DNA of 64,000 nucleotides from Eulemur rufifrons. Lineage: Eukaryota; Chordata; Mammalia; Primates; Lemuridae. The stretch is from assembly GCF_041146395.1 (NCBI RefSeq), contig NC_090996.1, positions 28,420,738-28,484,737 of the forward strand. The letters are read 5' to 3'. The translations under genes and the position numbers were made by a program. Below, piece after piece: positions 56,330 through 64,000 of this stretch. The notes under the pieces are model-generated. The model was not told the origin of the DNA, did not search any database, and saw nothing but the letters and a program-made list of their open reading frames with translations. Position 1 is the first letter of the stretch. Every line of letters begins with the position of its first letter.

Positions 56330-56350
56330 AGACGCACACACACACACACA
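56330..56350 (+). repeat. (CA)n microsatellite
   Basis: Pure CA dinucleotide run following an old L1/HAL1-like 3' end ('attattcacaaataaaacg'). Confidence 0.85.
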
Positions 56351-56669
56351 TCCTGCCCAGGTGTCGAACCCCGGTCTCTAAACCCGACTTTCTCCCCAGG
56401 AAAGATGGAGGCTCTCGGGAGCACCCGCCTGGGTCACTTCTCTCCTTTCTATTTACCAGATAGCATTTGTCGTTCTTGTTACCCCGGAAAGTATAAAGAA
56501 GAAAAAAAAGGGGCTCAAATCTCACCACCATGCACGTGAAAACTGATAATATTAATAACACGGAAACATGCTTTTAACAGTTCAGAGTAGAGAAAGGGAT
56601 AGAGTAGTGAGTTAAGGCACAGCACTCCCCAGGTTTCCTGCAGAAGTGTTGACGCGCGCCGGGAAATCT

Positions 56670-57050
56670 ATTTGTATCCCAGGGCTGCTCTAACAATGTA
56701 TCCCCAGCTGGGTGGCTTCAATGACAGAAATGTATTGTCACTGTTCTGGAGGCCGGAAGTCTGAGATCAGGGTGTCAGCTGGGGGGTTCCCGTAGCATGA
56801 GTGTCGCCTGCCGTGCAAGTGGCAGTCTCTCTCTCTGTCTGCACTTTGCCTTCCCTTCGTAGGCGTCTGTGTCCAAATTCCCCTTTCTACGAGGACAGCT
56901 GTCACGCTGGATCAGGGCTCACCCCAACCACCTCACCTCAGCTCGCCAATAAGCAAAGAGCTCATTTCCAAATAAGGTGCCACTCACAGGTACCGGGGGT
57001 TAGGACTTCAACAGCTTTTGCCGGGGACACAGTTCCACCCACAACACTAT
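56670..57050 (-). repeat. Ancient LTR-like repeat
   Basis: 'tcccagggctgctctaacaa', 'ctgttctggaggccggaagt' and 'taggacttcaacagct'. Same family as the copy at 1497-1905. Confidence 0.55.
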
Positions 57051-58873
57051 AGATTTGCAAAACTGTTTAGTTCGGGGCTTTTTTTTTCCTTTTTCATCTC
57101 ATACAGGTGCTGTGCTGACCAACTGTTGGGAAAAGGTTTGCAGGAGGCGGGCACGTCTCCTGCAAAAGTGTGAAAACCTGGTCATCACACTTAGGTTTTT
57201 ATTTTTTAACATGAGAGAATCACACCCTATTTTTTGTCTGCACCGTGCTCTTTTTACTCAGATATGTATCTTGGCGGTCTTATTATACTAGCAGATGCTG
57301 GTACAATTTCAATTTTGTTTAAAAAAAAAAAAAAAGGTAATGTATTTAAATGATTCAAAGTTCAAAAGATACGAAAGGGACAGAACCGGTCTCTAACACG
57401 GTAGCCACTGGCTCCCGCGGTTGTATACATTTAAATTAGTTACAGAAAATTAAAACTTCAGCTTCTCAGTTGCACTGGGCACATTTCAAGGCTCTACGGC
57501 CTCACGTGGCTCTGGAGCATTTCCATCCATCGCTGCAGAAATGGAAATCCCGCCCGACATCTATTGGTCTCGGATAGAGTTAAAACCTGTCTCTCCCCTA
57601 AGCCAACCATGGTTACTGTTTTGCGACTCCTTTCGGAGGTAACCTCTGTGCGTAACCAGCAAATGGGACTGATATTAATATATTCTGCCTCCTTCTTTTT
57701 AAAAGTAAAACTGTCTCCTGTGCGGCGTGGAGGGCTGTGTAACAGTCCATGGGATGGAATTTATTCAGCTGGTTCCATCATGGGGGGGGCTCGTGAGTTT
57801 GCCCCGGGTTTCTGTTCTTATAAATATCCTGCTGTGGACACCTTTCTGTCTGCAGAGTGAATCAGCAGTGAAATTCCCGGGCCAGGGAGAGTGCATCTTT
57901 ATCTTAGTAGGTGCTTTTCAAGGGTTCTTAACCTGGAGTACCTGCATTGAACTTAGTGAGTCACGTGAAGCCCCTGAGGTCGTGTGGATATTGTGTGTCT
58001 GCCCGTGGTCCCGGGGAGAGGGTTTAAAACTTCCGTCCAGTTCTCAGGCAGGTCTGTGACTTCTAGAAAGGTAAGAACAGCAGCTTTAGACTTGCTTCTG
58101 CCAAGCATGACCTCTGAGCCCCTTCCGCAGTGAGTCTTGTGGTTCTGCCTCGGTTCCACCGTCTTCCCGGGGAGGTCTGGAGTTGATCATCCGGAGCCAG
58201 AGCTGGATTTTTTGCCGTATAAACACACCATCCGCTTCTGGCCCTGCCGTCAGCCCCAGTGGGGAAGACCAGTGTCAGGGGAGAGCCGTCTTCCTTCCAA
58301 AGCGCCAGCTGCCTGCTGGCTGAGACGTATGGTCGGTCGTTCCCAGAACTCCCGGGAGCCCTTGAACTCGCAGTTGTTTGCTAAATGCACAGGCGCTAAT
58401 CGCCTCATCTCCCCGTGGACCTTCCTGCCGCTCCCCAGAGAGCCCTCTGCAGCCTGGAAGCGTTTATTTGCCTTCAGAGAAATTGTAGTTCCGCCCACCC
58501 CAGACTCATCACCATTACAGTAACGGCTAGCGCCCTGGAACTTTCCAGAGCCTGTTCCGGGACAGCCAAGATTCCCCCCTTCAGTCCTCTCTGCAGATGA
58601 GCTCATGGACACACAGCCGCACTGCCGGGCTCAACTCGGCTCAAAGCGCGTGGGACTTAAGAATGGAGTGTGTGTGGGGGGGTGTTCCTTTCTGCGCCCC
58701 CTCCCCAGGTGTGCAGCAATGGGACATCCTGGGCCCCAGGTTACACCTGCCGACCTGACACTTTGTGACCCATGCTTTAACTGCTGCACGTCCTGGTTTG
58801 GATGAGAAATTCTAGGATCACCCTGGTCACAGCCTGTACCTTGAGAAAGCCGGCCCCACCTTGCAGGCTCTGA

Positions 58874-59334
<461 letters not shown>

Positions 59335-59921
59335 CCCATGTTGGCTCTTGAAGAAACACAAGAAACTGGCACAGTGGCTGCCTCTGGGGAAGGAGACTTG
59401 GAGGCCAGGGAATGGGAACAAAATCTGTATTTCTCAATGTCTCTGTTTACTCAGTGGTACTTACCAAGCACCCACAGCGTGCCAGGTGCTGGGGATGGGC
59501 CTCAATGAAACAGACACACAGAGAACCATCCTCTCCCCCTGGAGCTTACATTCCCGTGCACGCAAAAGGGACAATAAATAAATAAGCAAATCGTACAGTA
59601 TATCGGGCGAGTAAGGGCTACAGGAAAAGGGATCATTGAGCTGGGGACAGGGTGCTGAGTCCCGGGAGGGGAGGCGTCTGAGGATGGCTCCAGAGTTAGG
59701 TGGGCAGGGTAAGCCAGCTTGAGAAGGTAACTTTCAGCAATGACATGAGGGACATGCAGGAGACAGCAGTGTGGTGATCTGGGGAGGCATTCTGGGCAGC
59801 AGGCATGGCGTGTGCAAAGGCCCTGGGGTGGGAATGTACCTGGAGTGTCAGAAGCATAGCAGGATGGGAGAGGAGAACAGACCATGTGACATCTTGCTAT
59901 GACAATCAGACAACAATTTGT

Positions 59922-60265
<344 letters not shown>

Positions 60266-61055
60266 CAGACAACAATTTGTAATTGTCAAAGAGCAAAGAC
60301 AGAAAGGATTCATGGGAGAGAGGGAGGTGGGGGAGAGCATTTGACAGTGACTCCGTAGGAATGGTGTTGTTTTGGCATCTTTTAGGTAAACTGGTGGCCA
60401 GCAGAGAGGTTGCTGGGTGGGTCTGCAGGTTGGCAGGGCCATCGAAGGTGGCAGTTGCAGTTGCTCTGGGTTCCCCAGAAGAGCTCCGGTGTGGGGCTGT
60501 GGAGCGTATGGAGGGCTGTCCCTGTGTCCCACCCGCCGGTGTCCACCGTGGACAGTTCTGCCCGAGTCCGGCCCGGTCTGCACCACTGACCATGGAGAAG
60601 GTGCCGGCCTTGCTGGCCTTTGCAAGAACTTTGGATTTGACTCTGAGAAGAGCGTGTCACGAGCCTACGTGTCTCAAAAGTGTTCTGGTTGCCTCGTGGA
60701 GAATGTCCCCAGGGGCCAGGGTGGGAGACGTGAGTAGGTCATTGCAGTGACACAGGCTTGATGATGCGGAGGTGGTGGATTCTGGGCGCCTTCTGCCGGG
60801 AGAGCCGGCTCAAGTCCCTGATGGGCTGGACAAGGCGGAGGAGAGGGAGAGAGGAGTCGTCCCTCGTATTCACATCTGAACTTACAATGTGGTTTACCTG
60901 TTTGGAAAAGTAGAGTTCAAAAAATCGGGGGGGTCAGCACAGAAGGGCTGTCAGCTAAGCTCTGCCTCCTGCCCTCTGTCGGGTCCCAGGTCGTGTGGTC
61001 AGGGTGAGGCCTGCTGGCCACGCCTGTCCCCTGGGTGACTCCGCGGCCTTTTCAG

Positions 61056-61315
<260 letters not shown>

Positions 61316-61871
61316 TAATATCAACATCCCATCCAAGGACAAGCCCAGGTTTCGTTTGAACCCCAGATCCTGCCAGCTGCCCCCGTTTGAACCTTAAAAC
61401 AGCAGCTTTTGGACCGTTTTGTTTCTGACCCACAGTAAGAAACAATTTAGCATTTTGACCTAAAACGTGTGGGGGGCATTTTTAAAAAACTGAACACACA
61501 GCCTGGCCCAGGCCTCGACAGCTCCGAGCAGGTGCCAGAGCTGGGGTGGTGGCCCCTGGCTCTGCCTCGCATGGGGTGTTCTGGAAGATTCCAAGGTCAG
61601 GAGCTGGGCCAGAGGGCACTGGGGACAGTGGCTGTTGACCACCTAGCGTGGGCATTTTGGCATCTCAACACGTGGCCTGGCCCTGCCTGTGTGTTCTGGC
61701 CGAATGTCAGTGTCGGAGAAGCAGAAGTTTCAGAAAGTGAAATTTCCCTGGTGATCCACGATGTGCTGTCCGTCTTCTATACCATTTGGTTTTGTCTTCT
61801 ACTTTATTTAAAAATTTTTGGCTGGGACCCTCAAAAGTGACATTTGGGCTTGCCCCGGACAGTGCAGGTGA

Positions 61872-62336
<465 letters not shown>

Positions 62337-62455
62337 TAGCACCTGCCCGTTAAAAATGTGCCCATTGGGGAAATTCACCTGTCTCTTTAAACCTTCCCAT
62401 GACGGGTTCCAGTGGAGTGACATTAGGTGGAGCGGAGGGTGGGGGTGGTGGCTGA

Positions 62456-64000
<1,545 letters not shown>

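Overview
This is nuclear DNA of a strepsirrhine primate, most likely a lemur. The evidence is the repeat content. There are about a dozen 7SL-derived dimeric SINEs whose right arm reads 'gctaggctgacgccacggcac' and whose reverse copies carry 'agtgagtgccgtggcgtcag' and 'ttgtccagctaatttctttc'. I know that diagnostic set from lemur Alu families, not from monkey or ape Alus. MIR, L2, old L1M fragments, hAT-type MER elements and LTR-type fragments fill the rest. There are no operons, CRISPR arrays or recognisable tRNA or rRNA genes.

Layout. Bases 1-2104 hold the last intron and last coding exon of LITAF (SIMPLE), read on the + strand. Its 3' UTR follows, interrupted by a lemur-type SINE, and ends near an AATAAA at 3947. 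Bases 4.0-23.6 kb are intergenic and repeat-rich. They include a three-layer nest of transposons (16.36-17.6 kb), a dead but nearly full-length mariner (20.75-22.0 kb), a pair of inverted ~250-bp duplicates (11.3 and 13.6 kb) and a striking 10-bp-periodic array at 11164.

From 23.9 kb to the right edge runs a large multi-exon gene on the + strand that I could reconstruct exon by exon from reading frame, splice sites and phase. It encodes an apolipoprotein-B/vitellogenin-like large lipid transfer protein (LLTP). It has a signal peptide, an apoB-like N-terminal module (GTRYTY segment), the helical lipovitellin-type domain (LP-x-CG-x-x-x-C, IGNxG, AIQAFRR) and the start of the beta-sheet lipid-binding region. 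I believe it corresponds to the poorly described human locus LOC400499 near LITAF on 16p13.13. That link is from memory and unverified.

The most interesting result is that this LLTP gene appears to be dying. Exons 1-9 are intact with canonical splice sites. After that there is a GG in place of the expected GT donor after exon 10, a +1 G in a G run in exon 12, an absent exon between exons 12 and 13, a -1 in exon 14, no recognisable exons for 9 kb after exon 15, and a stop or frameshift in the next recognised exon. Downstream exons (62.0-63.6 kb) are open and phase-compatible, so the decay looks recent or the lesions are partly assembly errors. The gene continues beyond the right edge.
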